48,455 bases of DNA from an uncultured delta proteobacterium (GCA_903906315.1 CAIVJW010000447.1:1-48455); one strand, 5' to 3'. Counted from the stretch's first letter, positions 22,734-31,580 are shown. Numbers and translations are program-made. The notes: generated by a model from the sequence alone, not told the origin.

Positions 22734-22828
22734 CGGCGCGTTGCCCCGCCGGCGGCGCGAAGGCGTACGCTGAAGCACGCCGCCAGGCTGGGTGCCGTGA
22801 TACAGACGCCGCGGACATATCGAGCACG

Positions 22829-24862
22829 ATGGACGCTCACTTCGACGAAGCGCTCACGCTGCACCGCACGAGGGGGCTCATCGAGCTCGCCAGCCTGCTC
22901 GCGCGCGACGCGAACCTGCTGCCGGCGGTGATGAACCACCTGCCGTACGCCCTCTTCGTCGCGGACGTCGAAGGCCGGCTCGTCCTCGCCAACGATCGGT
23001 TCGCGCGCGCCGTGGGGCGCCCGGTCGACGCGGTGGTCGGGAGCCGCGCGGTGGACCTGCCCTGGGTCGGCGAGGTCGCGCGCGTGGCGCTCGCCGAGGA
23101 CCTCGCCGTGATCGAGTCGGGGGAGGCGTGCGCCAAGACGCTCGAGCTCACCCGGGCCGACGGCGTCCGCGAGCTGGCCCTCGTCGTCAAGCGCCCGATC
23201 CTGATAGGCCCCCGCGCCGAGCGCTGCCTGCTCGGCGTCGTCGCCGAGCTGGGCGAGCTCGGCGACCGGCCAGGCGCCGGCGAGGCGAGCCAGCCGACCG
23301 CGGCCGATCTCCGCGCCTTCCTCGAGAGCACGCGCGATCTCGTGCTGACGGTGGCGCTCGACGGCAAGATCGTGCGGGCGAACCGGGCATTTCGCGAGGC
23401 CGTGGGCTACGGACCCGACGAGGTGAGCGGGCTGTCCATCGACGCGCTGCTCGATCCGGCCGGCGCCGTCGAATGGCACGAAGCGGTCGCGCGGCTCGGT
23501 CGCGACGACCGCCCGACGCACCGCCCGATCACGCTGCGCACGCGCTGGGGCGACCGCCTCGATCTCGACGCGTACCTCACGCCCGACGCGCACGACGGCA
23601 GACCGACCGCGACGCACGCGGTGCTGCACGACGTCTCGGCCATTCGCCGCGCCGAGCTCGCCGAGCGGCGCTACCACGAGGAGCTGTCCAAGGCCGACCC
23701 CGAGCACCGGCGCCTGGTCGCGGTGAAGGCCGAGCTCCTCGCCGCGGTGTCGCACGAGCTGCGCACGCCGCTCGACACCGTGCTGGGCATCTCCACGGCC
23801 TTCACCGCGCGTGTGCTGGGCGAGCGCGACGTGCTGCAGGCCGACGGCGTCGACCGCATCCACGAGAGCGGCGAGCACCTCCTCGCGCTCGTCGACGACC
23901 TGATCGATCTGTCGAGCGTGAGCGTCGGCGCCGTGGCGCTCGCGATCGGCCCCGTGGACGTCGATGCGCTCTGCGCCTCCGCGCTTCGCGCGTTCCGCGA
24001 GCCGGCCCTCCTGCGCGGTCTGCGCGTCCAGCTCCGCTGCGACGAGATGGGCGTCTCGATCTTCTCGGACGCGCGCCGCCTCGAGCGGGTCCTCTACTAC
24101 CTGCTCGGCAACGCCCTGCGGCTCACGCCGAGCGGCGGCTGCGTGGGCGTCGACGTGAAGGCGCCCGCGGACGGCGGCGCGCTGATCCTCGAGGTCTGGG
24201 ACACGGGCGTGGGCATCGCCGAGGCCGAGCGCGTGCGCGCGTTCGAGCCATTCTCGGAGCTCGACGGCGCCGAGGCGCGGCGCTACGGCGGCGGCGGCCT
24301 GGGGCTCGCGCTCGTGAAGCGACTGGCGGCGCTGCTCGGCGGCGATCTCACGCTCCAGAGCCGGCCGGGACAGGGCACGCGCTACGCCCTGCGGCTCCCC
24401 GTCGACGGCCCCCCCGAGGCCCCGACCACCGCGGGCGCGCGCACCTCGGCGCGGCCGTCGTCGCCGTCGGGCGCGCACAGGTCGGCGCTCCTCGGCCCGA
24501 TCTCCGTGCTCGCCGTCGACGACCACGAGCCCAACCTCGAGACGCTCGAGGTGTTCCTCCGATCGCGCGGCTTCGAGTTCGTCGCGGCGCGCAACGGCGC
24601 CGAGGCCGTCGCGGCCGCGACCGCGCGCTCGTTCGACGTGATCCTGATGGACATCCAGATGCCGGAGATGGACGGCATGGAGGCCATCCGCCGCATCCGC
24701 GCGCTGCCGACGCCGATCACGGCGCGCGTGGTCGCGCTCACCGCGCTCGCGATGGCCGGAGACCGCGAGCGCTGCCTAGCGGCCGGGGCGGACCTCTACG
24801 TGCCCAAGCCCGTCAGCCTGCGCGAGCTCGCGTCGCTCGTCGAGCGGCTCGCGCGCCGCTGA
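22829..24862 (+). CDS. Soluble hybrid histidine kinase: PAS-PAS-HisKA-HATPase-REC
   Basis: 677 residues, no membrane segment. PAS 1 about 35-140 (PYALFVADVEGRLVLAND), PAS 2 about 160-275 (DLVLTVALDGKIVRANRAF), HisKA with His309 in VSHELRTPLDTVLG, and HATPase_c (YLLGNALRL, DTGVGI, GGGLGLAL). A linker then leads to a receiver with Asp608 in LMDIQMPEMDG and Lys660 in VPKPV. The N-box has Leu-Arg-Leu where most have Val-Lys-Phe, so ATP binding may differ slightly. The ATG at 22829 is the first Met with a sensible N-terminus; no strong ribosome site is visible. Its stop is 9 bp from the stop of the convergent kinase gene at 24872. Confidence 0.92.
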   Translation: MDAHFDEALTLHRTRGLIELASLLARDANLLPAVMNHLPYALFVADVEGRLVLANDRFARAVGRPVDAVVGSRAVDLPWVGEVARVALAEDLAVIESGEACAKTLELTRADGVRELALVVKRPILIGPRAERCLLGVVAELGELGDRPGAGEASQPTAADLRAFLESTRDLVLTVALDGKIVRANRAFREAVGYGPDEVSGLSIDALLDPAGAVEWHEAVARLGRDDRPTHRPITLRTRWGDRLDLDAYLTPDAHDGRPTATHAVLHDVSAIRRAELAERRYHEELSKADPEHRRLVAVKAELLAAVSHELRTPLDTVLGISTAFTARVLGERDVLQADGVDRIHESGEHLLALVDDLIDLSSVSVGAVALAIGPVDVDALCASALRAFREPALLRGLRVQLRCDEMGVSIFSDARRLERVLYYLLGNALRLTPSGGCVGVDVKAPADGGALILEVWDTGVGIAEAERVRAFEPFSELDGAEARRYGGGGLGLALVKRLAALLGGDLTLQSRPGQGTRYALRLPVDGPPEAPTTAGARTSARPSSPSGAHRSALLGPISVLAVDDHEPNLETLEVFLRSRGFEFVAARNGAEAVAAATARSFDVILMDIQMPEMDGMEAIRRIRALPTPITARVVALTALAMAGDRERCLAAGADLYVPKPVSLRELASLVERLARR

Positions 24863-24871
24863 TCGCCCGCT

Positions 24872-26479
24872 CTACCCGCGCGGCAGCTCGACGACGAACC
24901 GCGCGCCCTCGCCCGTCGCGCTCTGGAGCGTGAGCGTGCCGCCGTGCAGGTCGATCAGCCCCTTCACGAGCGCGAGGCCGAGCCCGGTGCCGCCGTGCTT
25001 GCGCGCGAGGCCCGCGTCGACCTGCACGAACGGCTGAAACAGCTGCCGTGCCTCGTCTTGCGAGATGCCGATGCCGGTGTCCCAGATCGTGATCGTCAGG
25101 GAGCCGTCCGTGCCGCGGACCTCGAGCCCGATGCGCCCGCCGGCCCCCGTGAAGCGGACGGCGTTGCCGAGCAGCTTCACGAGAATCTGCTTCAACCGAG
25201 CCGGATCGGCCGAGATCGTCTCGACCATCCCGTCGTCGGAGAACGCCACGCGCAGCGACTTCTGCTGGGCCTCCGGCCGCACCACCCCGAGCGCCTCCCG
25301 GCACAGCGTGGGCACGTCGACGGCCTCGCGCGCGAGCCGAAGCCTGCCCGCCCCCATCTTCGCCACGTCGAGCACGTCGTTGATCAGGTCGAGCAGCCGC
25401 AGGCCCGACCGCTCGATCGTCTCGAGGGCCCGCCGCTGCGCGTCCGTGATCGGCCCGTGGATGCCCTCGGCGAGCAGCTCGGCCTGGCCGAGCACGCCGT
25501 TCAGCGGGGTGCGCAGCTCGTGGCTCATGTTGGCGAGGAACTCGTCCTTCATCCGGGCGGCCCGCGCGAGGTTCGCGTTGGCGAGCTCGAGCGCGGCCTC
25601 GCGCTCCTTGCGGTCGTGGATGTCGACGTGGAAGCCCGTCACGCGGACCGCGCGCCCGGCGGCGTCGCGCGTGATGGTCGCGCTCGATCCGATCCAGCGG
25701 TAGTCGCCGCTCTTCGTGCGCATGCGGATCTCGTGGTCGAAGCCGCTCGCCGTCGCGTCGGCGATGGCCGCCTCGACCCGGCGGATCGCGCGGTCGCGAT
25801 CGTCGGGGTGCAGCGCGTCCGCCCACACGTCGAAGCGGCTCGCGATCTCGTCCTCCGCGTAGCCGATCATCTCCTTCCACCGCGGCGCGAAGTAGACCAC
25901 GCCGGTCTCGAGGCTCCAGTCCCACAGGCCGAGCCGCCCGGCCTTCACGGCCAGCTCGAGGCGCTCGCCCACCTCCTCGAGCTGGCGCTCGGCGGCGCGC
26001 CGCGCGGTGATGTCCGTCGACACCCCGAGCACGTACGTCCTGCCGTCGGGCGCGACGAGCGGTCGCTTGCGCGTCTCGTACCAGAGCGTCTGGCCCGACG
26101 GGAGCGTGAACGGCTCCTCGACGCAGACCTCCCGGCCGCTCTCGAGCACCGCCCGATCCACCTCCGCGAAGCGCGTGACCTCGCCTGCGTGGGGATGCAC
26201 CGCCGCGTTGGGCTGCGCCACGATTGCCTCGGGTGCCAGGCCGAAGTCGCGCGCGAGCGCGGCGTTCGCGAACATCAAGCGCCCCTCGGCGTCCTTGACG
26301 AACACGAGGTTCGGGTTCGCGTCGAGCACCGCCAGCATGAAGCTGCGCTGCGCCTCGACGAAGCCGTCGGCGAGGGGCACCGACAGCGGCGAGATGCGGC
26401 GGTCCCAGGGGGCGGGCACGTCGGCCGTGGGGCCCGGCTGGGTCGTCATCGTCCTGGCTTCGCGGGGGAAATCGCTCAT
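24872..26479 (-). CDS. Soluble sensor histidine kinase: PAS-PAS-HisKA-HATPase
   Basis: 535 residues, no membrane segment and no receiver. PAS 1 about 45-160 (LDANPNLVFVKDAEGRLMFAN) ends with VSTDIT. PAS 2 about 175-292 is of the PAS_3 type (WDWSLETGVVYFAPRWKEMIGY, RTKSGDYRWIGSS). HisKA has His320 in MSHELRTPLNGVLG, and HATPase_c shows KLLGNAVRF, DTGIGI and GTGLGLALVKG. Unlike its neighbours it must hand its phosphate to a separate regulator; the receiver-EAL protein encoded just upstream on the same strand is the nearest candidate (inference). Stop is 9 bp from the convergent kinase gene, with no room for a terminator. Confidence 0.92.
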   Translation of the reverse strand: MSDFPREARTMTTQPGPTADVPAPWDRRISPLSVPLADGFVEAQRSFMLAVLDANPNLVFVKDAEGRLMFANAALARDFGLAPEAIVAQPNAAVHPHAGEVTRFAEVDRAVLESGREVCVEEPFTLPSGQTLWYETRKRPLVAPDGRTYVLGVSTDITARRAAERQLEEVGERLELAVKAGRLGLWDWSLETGVVYFAPRWKEMIGYAEDEIASRFDVWADALHPDDRDRAIRRVEAAIADATASGFDHEIRMRTKSGDYRWIGSSATITRDAAGRAVRVTGFHVDIHDRKEREAALELANANLARAARMKDEFLANMSHELRTPLNGVLGQAELLAEGIHGPITDAQRRALETIERSGLRLLDLINDVLDVAKMGAGRLRLAREAVDVPTLCREALGVVRPEAQQKSLRVAFSDDGMVETISADPARLKQILVKLLGNAVRFTGAGGRIGLEVRGTDGSLTITIWDTGIGISQDEARQLFQPFVQVDAGLARKHGGTGLGLALVKGLIDLHGGTLTLQSATGEGARFVVELPRG

Positions 26480-26561
26480 CGTCGGCGCCTCGGCGCGCGT
26501 CGGGGAGCGCGCGGCGAAGGTCGATCGTAGCAGACGGTCCCGCCGCGCGTCGCGCCGGCCG

Positions 26562-26613
26562 GCGCGGGGGCGGGGTGCTGCCCGGCCGTGGCCCGGGCCT
26601 CACCGCCCCGCGC
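26562..26613 (-). terminator. Strong nested hairpin after the receiver-EAL gene
   Basis: Outer stem GCGCGGGGGCGG / CCGCCCCGCGC (26562-26573 with 26603-26613, one bulged G) encloses a second hairpin, GCCCGG / CCGGGC (26580-26585 with 26593-26598). It starts 10 bp past the EAL gene stop, so it probably ends that transcript, which would separate it from the kinase gene at 24872. No U-tract. Confidence 0.5.
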
Positions 26614-26622
26614 GGCGCGCGA

Positions 26623-27831
26623 TCACAGCGTGACGAACCCGCGCTGCGGCCGGGCGTACACGTAACCCTGCTGGTACTCGCAGCCGATCTCGCCGAGCGT
26701 GCGGCACTCGGCCTCGGTCTCGACGCCCTCGGCGACCACCTCGACCCCGATCTCGTGGCAGAGCGTCGCCATCGCGCGCACGACGCTGTGGCGCACCGGG
26801 TCGGTGTCGACGCCCCGGACGAGCGCCATGTCGAGCTTCACGATCGACGGCCGGAGCTGCGCGAAGGCGTTCAGCCCCGCGTAGCCCGACCCGAGGTCGT
26901 CGACCGCGATGCGGTAGCCGGCCGCGCGCAGCGAGTCGATGCGGCTGCCGAGCTCCGGGACCTGCTCGAGCGTCTCGCGCTCGGTCACCTCGAGCACGAT
27001 CCGCGAGGCGAAGGCGCGCAGCGGGTTATCGTCCGAGTAGAGCGCGTCGTCGACGAGGTCCTGCGGGTGGAGGTTCACGTAGATGCGTGCGGTCGGCGGC
27101 GCCGCCGGGACGGCCTCGGCGATGCGCGAGCGGATGAGCGCGCTGAGCTCGCGCGTGCGCCCGAGGCGCTCGGCCGCGCCGATGAGCTCGCTCGCGGTGC
27201 CGAGGCTCGGCTCGTCGCTGCGGACGAGGGCCTCGTAGCCGAGGACCGCTCGGTCCTGCCAGTGCACGATGGGCTGGAACGCCATCCACACGAGGGGCAG
27301 CGCGCGGTCGAAGCAGGCCCCGATGGTCGAGAGATCGCCCGATCGGTCGCCCTCGCCTCCGAGGTGCTCGAACGCGGCGCGCTTCAGTCGGGCGAATCGG
27401 TGCAGCTGGACTGCGTGCGAGAGCACCTGCGCGAACGTGCGGACGTCGATGGGCTTGAGCAGGTACATCAGCGCCCCGTGCTCGACCGCGAGCCGCGCGC
27501 GCGCGTCGTCGGGCTGCCCCGTCAGCAGGATCACGGGCACGTCGGCGTTCTTCTCGCGGACCTTGCGGAGCAGCCCGAGGCCGTCGAGCCCGGGCATCGA
27601 GATGTCGGTGACGATCACGTCGAAGCCGCCGCCCACCGCCAGCTCCGCGCCCCGGACCCCGTCGGGCGCGACGACGACGTCGTATCCGGCGTGCTCGAGC
27701 AGGCGCTGCAGCGCGCGAAGCACCAGCGCCTCGTCGTCGACCACGAGCACGCGCGCCGGGCGCTCCTCCACCCCGAGCGGGCGTTGCAGCGCCATGTCGT
27801 ACCGTCCGACGCCCACCGCTTGCTGGCTCAT
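26623..27831 (-). CDS. Response regulator with EAL (c-di-GMP phosphodiesterase) output
   Basis: 402 residues. The receiver (about 27-140) has Asp76 in VTDISMPGLDG and Lys126 in LLKPI. The EAL domain (about 165-400) should hydrolyse cyclic di-GMP to pGpG. All catalytic and metal-binding positions I can place are kept: Glu200 in YEALVR, Asn253 in VNLHP, Glu281 in LEVTER, Asp311-Asp312 in DDLGSGYAGL, Lys332 in VKLD, Glu368 in AEGVET and Gln388 in YQQGY. So it is likely an active, phosphorylation-controlled phosphodiesterase. The ATG at 27831 is preferred (GGAGAAG about 7 nt upstream) over a GTG seven codons earlier. It lies between two kinase genes on the same strand. Confidence 0.95.
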   Translation of the reverse strand: MSQQAVGVGRYDMALQRPLGVEERPARVLVVDDEALVLRALQRLLEHAGYDVVVAPDGVRGAELAVGGGFDVIVTDISMPGLDGLGLLRKVREKNADVPVILLTGQPDDARARLAVEHGALMYLLKPIDVRTFAQVLSHAVQLHRFARLKRAAFEHLGGEGDRSGDLSTIGACFDRALPLVWMAFQPIVHWQDRAVLGYEALVRSDEPSLGTASELIGAAERLGRTRELSALIRSRIAEAVPAAPPTARIYVNLHPQDLVDDALYSDDNPLRAFASRIVLEVTERETLEQVPELGSRIDSLRAAGYRIAVDDLGSGYAGLNAFAQLRPSIVKLDMALVRGVDTDPVRHSVVRAMATLCHEIGVEVVAEGVETEAECRTLGEIGCEYQQGYVYARPQRGFVTL

Positions 27832-27916
27832 GCTGGCTTCTCCACGGATCACAATAGCTCACGCGAAGCGTCGGCACGGCCGTTCGCGATGCGGGCCCGC
27901 TCGGCGGCGCGTCGCG

Positions 27917-29602
27917 TCAGGCGACGTACCTGCCGAGCACGCGGAAGATCTCGGCGAACGAGATCGGCTTCTTCACGGTGGTGCACGCGCCCGCGCCGAG
28001 GCACGTCGCGTCGGCGGCGGCCCGCCCCGGCGACGTCAGCGCCACGACCGGCAGAGCGCTCGTCGCCGGCGTCGCGCGCAGCGCGCGGATCGTCGCGAGG
28101 CTCTGCTCCTCGTTGTCACCGACGTCGACCAGCACGACGTCCGCGCCCATGGCCATGGCCTGCTCGACGGTGTCGAGCGTGTCTCGCGACGACCCCATGA
28201 CGAGGCCGTTCGCCTCGAAGACGTCGCGCATCAGCGACGCCACGGTCTCGTTGTCGTCCGCGAGCAGGATGCGCAGCCCCGGGCGAAGGCCGCGCGAGGT
28301 GGGCGGGGGGATCGTCGTCGCGCGCGGGTGGAGGTCGCTCGTGATCCCGATCGGCAGCGTCACGTCGAAGCGGCTGCCGTGGCCGAGGCGGCTCGAGACC
28401 GACACGCGGCCGCCGTGCAGCTCGACGAGGCGCGACACGATCGCGAGCCCGAGGCCCGTGCCCTCGTGGCGCCGCGAGAGCGATCCGTCGACCTGGAAGA
28501 ACGGCTCGAACAGCCGCAGCTGGTCCTCGGGTGCGATGCCGCCTCCGGTGTCGACGACCGAGATCGTGACCTCGCCGAACACCGGGCTGCCGCGGACCTC
28601 GAGCGAGACGGCGCCGCCGGGCTCGGTGAACTTGACGGCGTTCGAGAGCAGGTGGCCGATGGTCTCGAGCAGCCGCGCGCGGTCGGCCGAGATGGCGCGC
28701 ACGGACCGATCGGTGGTGAGCTGGATGCGGAGGCGGCGCCGCTTCGCCCGCTCCGAGACGCTGGCGAGCGCGATCTCGCAGAGCTCGTCGAGGTCGACCG
28801 TGTCGAACGCGAGCTCCTCGGTGCTCGCCTCGAGGCCGGCGAAGTGCAGGATGTCGTTTATCAGCTCGAGCAGGTGCCGGCCGCTCTCGACGACCGTCTG
28901 GAGCCGAGCGCTCTGGTCGCGCTCGAGCGGGCCGTGGGCGCCGTCGAGCAGGCCCTCGGTGATCCCCAGCACCGCGTTGAGCGGCGTGCGAAGCTCGTGG
29001 CTCATGTTCGCGACGAACTCGTCGCGCACGGCGAGCACGCGCCGGAGCTCCTGGTTCGTCATCACGAGCGCCTCGGCCTGGTGCTCGAGGCGCCGAAGCA
29101 TCCCCGCGCGCTCGGTGACGTCGCGCACCAGGGTCACGAGGCAGCGCTCCCCGTCGATCTCGAGGCACGACGACCGCAGCTCGGCGTCGAAGGTCGTGCC
29201 GTCGCGGCGACGCAGCTCGACCTGGTGCGCCGAGACGTGGCCCGGCGGGAGTGAAGCGCGGACGGAGTCGTACGAGGGCGACACGTCCCCGATGACGAGC
29301 TCGCTCATGCGCAGGCCGATGAGATCGACCTCCTCGATCCCCAGCATCGCGAGCGCGCTCGGGTTCGCCTCGGCGATGCGGCCGTCGAAGCCGTGCACCA
29401 GCACGCCGTCGGCCGCGGTCTCCAGGATCCGCCTCGCGCGATCGCCCAGCGCGAGCCGCAGGCGGAGCGCCGGGTCGATCGCGGCCTCGTCGCGTGCGCG
29501 AGAGGAGACGGTCACCTGCGTGATCTCCCGGTGCGCGTGCAGGGCGGTTTGCGAGGGCGATGCCATGGTGGGTCGGAGGTCACGAGGCCGGCGCCGGCTC
29601 AT
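27917..29602 (-). CDS. Soluble hybrid histidine kinase: PAS-HisKA-HATPase-REC
   Basis: 561 residues. PAS about 55-165 (ILETAADGVLVHGFDGRIAEAN, then LVRDVTER). HisKA has His202 in MSHELRTPLNAVLG; HATPase_c shows HLLSNAVKF, DTGGGI and GTGLGLAIVSRL; a linker leads to a C-terminal receiver (about 443-561). The receiver keeps DD (449-450), Asp493, Thr523 and a Lys-Lys-Pro, but the usual MPxMDG after the acceptor Asp is replaced by VGDNEEQ, so its surface is unusual. A second ATG at 29566 (MASPSQ) is an alternative start; neither has a clear ribosome site. Divergent from the receiver-kinase gene at 29715 and 86 bp upstream of the EAL gene. Confidence 0.9.
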   Translation of the reverse strand: MSRRRPRDLRPTMASPSQTALHAHREITQVTVSSRARDEAAIDPALRLRLALGDRARRILETAADGVLVHGFDGRIAEANPSALAMLGIEEVDLIGLRMSELVIGDVSPSYDSVRASLPPGHVSAHQVELRRRDGTTFDAELRSSCLEIDGERCLVTLVRDVTERAGMLRRLEHQAEALVMTNQELRRVLAVRDEFVANMSHELRTPLNAVLGITEGLLDGAHGPLERDQSARLQTVVESGRHLLELINDILHFAGLEASTEELAFDTVDLDELCEIALASVSERAKRRRLRIQLTTDRSVRAISADRARLLETIGHLLSNAVKFTEPGGAVSLEVRGSPVFGEVTISVVDTGGGIAPEDQLRLFEPFFQVDGSLSRRHEGTGLGLAIVSRLVELHGGRVSVSSRLGHGSRFDVTLPIGITSDLHPRATTIPPPTSRGLRPGLRILLADDNETVASLMRDVFEANGLVMGSSRDTLDTVEQAMAMGADVVLVDVGDNEEQSLATIRALRATPATSALPVVALTSPGRAAADATCLGAGACTTVKKPISFAEIFRVLGRYVA

Positions 29603-29634
29603 CGCGCGCGGAAATCTCGTGCTCCGGATCGGTC

Positions 29635-29648
29635 AACGGTTCACCGTT
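29635..29648. promoter_or_regulatory. Inverted repeat in divergent promoter region
   Basis: AACGGT-TC-ACCGTT, a perfect 6-bp dyad with a 2-bp centre. It lies 33 bp upstream of the start of the kinase at 27917-29602 and 31 bp upstream of the -35 box of the receiver-kinase gene, so it is well placed to control either. Confidence 0.35.
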
Positions 29649-29678
29649 CGCTCTGCTTGAGGGGCCCCCGCGTTCTCT

Positions 29679-29706
29679 TTGACCGCCGCACAATCGAGGC
29701 TATATG
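29679..29706 (+). promoter_or_regulatory. Sigma-70-type promoter for a likely leaderless mRNA
   Basis: TTGACC (29679-29684), 16-bp spacer, TATATG (29701-29706), one of the best -35/-10 pairs in the window. Transcription should start about 29712-29714, one to three bases before the ATG at 29715, leaving no room for a ribosome site. Confidence 0.6.
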
Positions 29707-29714
29707 CCCCAGAC

Positions 29715-30848
29715 ATGTTGCCGCCCCCCCAAGCGCTTCCTCACGTCCTCGTCGTCGACGACAACGAGGCTTCGCGTGAGACGCTCGGCGTCATCCTCGC
29801 GCGCGAGCCCGTGGTCGTACACTCGGTCGACTGCGGGCCGGCCGCGATCGCGTACGCCTCCGCTCACCCCGTCGACGTGATGCTGCTCGACGTGATGATG
29901 CCCGGCATGGACGGCTTCGAGGTCTGCCGCCGCTTCAAGGCCGACCCCGCGCTCGCGCCGATCCCGATCATCCTCGTCACCGCGCTCGACTCGACGAAGG
30001 ACATGCTCCGCGGCCTCGAGTCCGGCGCCGAGGAGTTCGTGTCCAAGCCGGTGAACCGCATGGAGCTGCGCGCCCGCGTGCGCTCGATGCTCCGCATGAA
30101 GCAGCACTACGACGAGGCGCGCGCGCTCGCCGCGGACCTCACCCGGCTCGAGCACAAGCGCCAGGCGCTCACGTCATTCCTGGTTCACGACCTCAAGAAC
30201 CCGCTCGCCGTCATCCAGATGAGCGCCGAGTACTGCCTTGCCGTAGCGGGCGTGAGCGCGCCGATCCGCTCTGCGGTCGCGGACATCTCGCAGGCCGTGG
30301 CGACCCTGGACCGCATGGTCCTCGACATGCTCGACGTGGCGCGCAGCGAGGAGTCGGGGCTCCCCGTTCACCGCGAGCGCGTGGACCTGGGGGCGCTCGC
30401 GACCGAGGTCGTTGCCTCGATGGGACCGCTCGCGGTCGACCGCCAGATCGAGCTCGGCGTTCTCAACCGCGTGACCACGCCCGTTCTCGTTGACCGCGAG
30501 CTGATGCGACGAGTGGTCGCCAACCTGCTCGACAACGCCGTCAAGTACGCGCCACCCGGATCCGAGGTTCGCGTGGAGGTCGAGGTCGGAGAGGACGCGA
30601 TCGACCTTCGCGTGCGCGACTCCGGCAAGGGCATCGCGCTCGAGGTGCGCGAGCACGTGTTCGACCGGTACGCGCGCGCCGAGCCCGTCGGCGACAAGAA
30701 CCGGGGCCACAGCCGCGGCCTCGGGCTGGCGTACTGTCGCATTGCGGCGGAGGCTCACGGGGGGCGCATCTGGATCGAGGACAACGAGCCCACCGGCGCG
30801 GTGTTCTGCGTCGCGCTGCCGCTCGTTGCGGAGCCCGGGCCAACGTGA
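29715..30848 (+). CDS. Receiver-histidine kinase (REC-HisKA-HATPase)
   Basis: 377 residues, receiver first and kinase second. Receiver about 8-125: DD (15-16), Asp59 in LLDVMMPGMDG, Thr89, Lys111 in VSKPV. The HisKA motif is the variant HDLKNPL with His158, followed by HATPase_c (NLLDNAVKY, DSGKGI, RGLGLAYCR). Proteins of this shape receive phosphate from another kinase or sensor and then phosphorylate a further partner, so this may be an intermediate in a relay among the neighbouring kinases (inference). The ATG at 29715 fits the domain start and a predicted leaderless transcript; a TTG at 29679 is part of the -35 box. Its 3' half lies opposite the long tail of the sigma-factor frame. Confidence 0.9.
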   Translation: MLPPPQALPHVLVVDDNEASRETLGVILAREPVVVHSVDCGPAAIAYASAHPVDVMLLDVMMPGMDGFEVCRRFKADPALAPIPIILVTALDSTKDMLRGLESGAEEFVSKPVNRMELRARVRSMLRMKQHYDEARALAADLTRLEHKRQALTSFLVHDLKNPLAVIQMSAEYCLAVAGVSAPIRSAVADISQAVATLDRMVLDMLDVARSEESGLPVHRERVDLGALATEVVASMGPLAVDRQIELGVLNRVTTPVLVDRELMRRVVANLLDNAVKYAPPGSEVRVEVEVGEDAIDLRVRDSGKGIALEVREHVFDRYARAEPVGDKNRGHSRGLGLAYCRIAAEAHGGRIWIEDNEPTGAVFCVALPLVAEPGPT

Positions 30849-31580
30849 CGCCGCCGCGGGGGCGCCGGCTCGCGCCGCCCTCGCCTGCTGAACACGCGGC
30901 GTCTTCGACAGGTGGGCTCGCAGGCGCGTGATCGCCTCGCCGTGCAGCTGGCAGACGCGAGACTCCGTGACGCCCAGCTCGTCGCCGATCGCCCGCAGCG
31001 TGTCGCCCTCCTCGTGGTGGCGCGAGATCACGCGCGCGAGGCGCGGGGGCAGGGCCGCGATCGCATCGGCCAGCACGCCGCGCGCCTCGGCGGCGCCGAG
31101 CACCTCGTCGGCGGGCAGTCCCGATCCCTCGGCGGGCGCGCACGGCTCGGCGACGTCCTCGATGCTCGGCGAGCTGCGCAGCTCGGCGTCCGCGAGGACC
31201 TCGTAGTAAGCGGCGAGCGCCAGGCCGGCTTCGCTCGCGACCTCGTCGTCCTGCGCGTGGCGGCCGAGGCGGGCCTCGACGTGCTGGCGGGCCCGGTCGA
31301 TGCGGCGCACGCGCGCCCGCAGGCGGCGGCGCAGCGGATCGGCCGCGCGGACCTCGTCGAGCATCCGGCCCTCGATGCAGCGCGACGCATAGGCCGCGAA
31401 CCCCGTCTCGCTGCCGTCGAAGCCGCGATGGGCGTGGAGCAGGCCGAGGTAGCCCGCGCTCACGAGGTCGTCGACGCTCACCCTCCCGGGCATGCGCCGC
31501 GCGATCTTGGCGGCGAGCGCGCGCACGGTCGGGGTCATCCGGAGGGCCAGGTCGTTGGACAGGGGAGGGCTCGAGGGCAT
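30174..31580 (-). CDS. FliA/sigma-28-like RNA polymerase sigma factor with antisense tail
   Basis: The first 224 residues (down to about 30909) form a group 3 sigma-70 family factor. Region 2 is VSVDDLVSAGYLGLLHAHRGFD...FAAYASRCIEGRMLDEVR, much like FliA/WhiG. Region 3 is about 83-130. Region 4 is ALPPRLARVISRHHEEGDTLRAIGDELGVTESRVCQLHGEAITRLRAHL. After that the frame has no stop until 30174, giving 468 residues in all. The last 225 codons lie antisense to the receiver-kinase gene and read like the shadow of that gene (His/Arg/Glu-rich), so the tail is doubtful. The ATG at 31580 fits a predicted sigma-54 start site about 18 nt upstream. An upstream TTG falls inside that promoter. Target genes are unknown; motility genes are not seen here. 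Confidence 0.8.
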   Translation of the reverse strand: MPSSPPLSNDLALRMTPTVRALAAKIARRMPGRVSVDDLVSAGYLGLLHAHRGFDGSETGFAAYASRCIEGRMLDEVRAADPLRRRLRARVRRIDRARQHVEARLGRHAQDDEVASEAGLALAAYYEVLADAELRSSPSIEDVAEPCAPAEGSGLPADEVLGAAEARGVLADAIAALPPRLARVISRHHEEGDTLRAIGDELGVTESRVCQLHGEAITRLRAHLSKTPRVQQARAARAGAPAAASRWPGLRNERQRDAEHRAGGLVVLDPDAPPVSLRRNATVRQPEAAAVAPVLVADGLGARVPVEHVLAHLERDALAGVAHAKVDRVLSDLDLHANLGSGWRVLDGVVEQVGDHSSHQLAVNENGRGHAVENAELDLAVDRERSHRGNDLGRERPQVHALAVNGEPRLLAARHVEHVEDHAVQGRHGLRDVRDRRADRRAHARYGKAVLGAHLDDGERVLEVVNQE

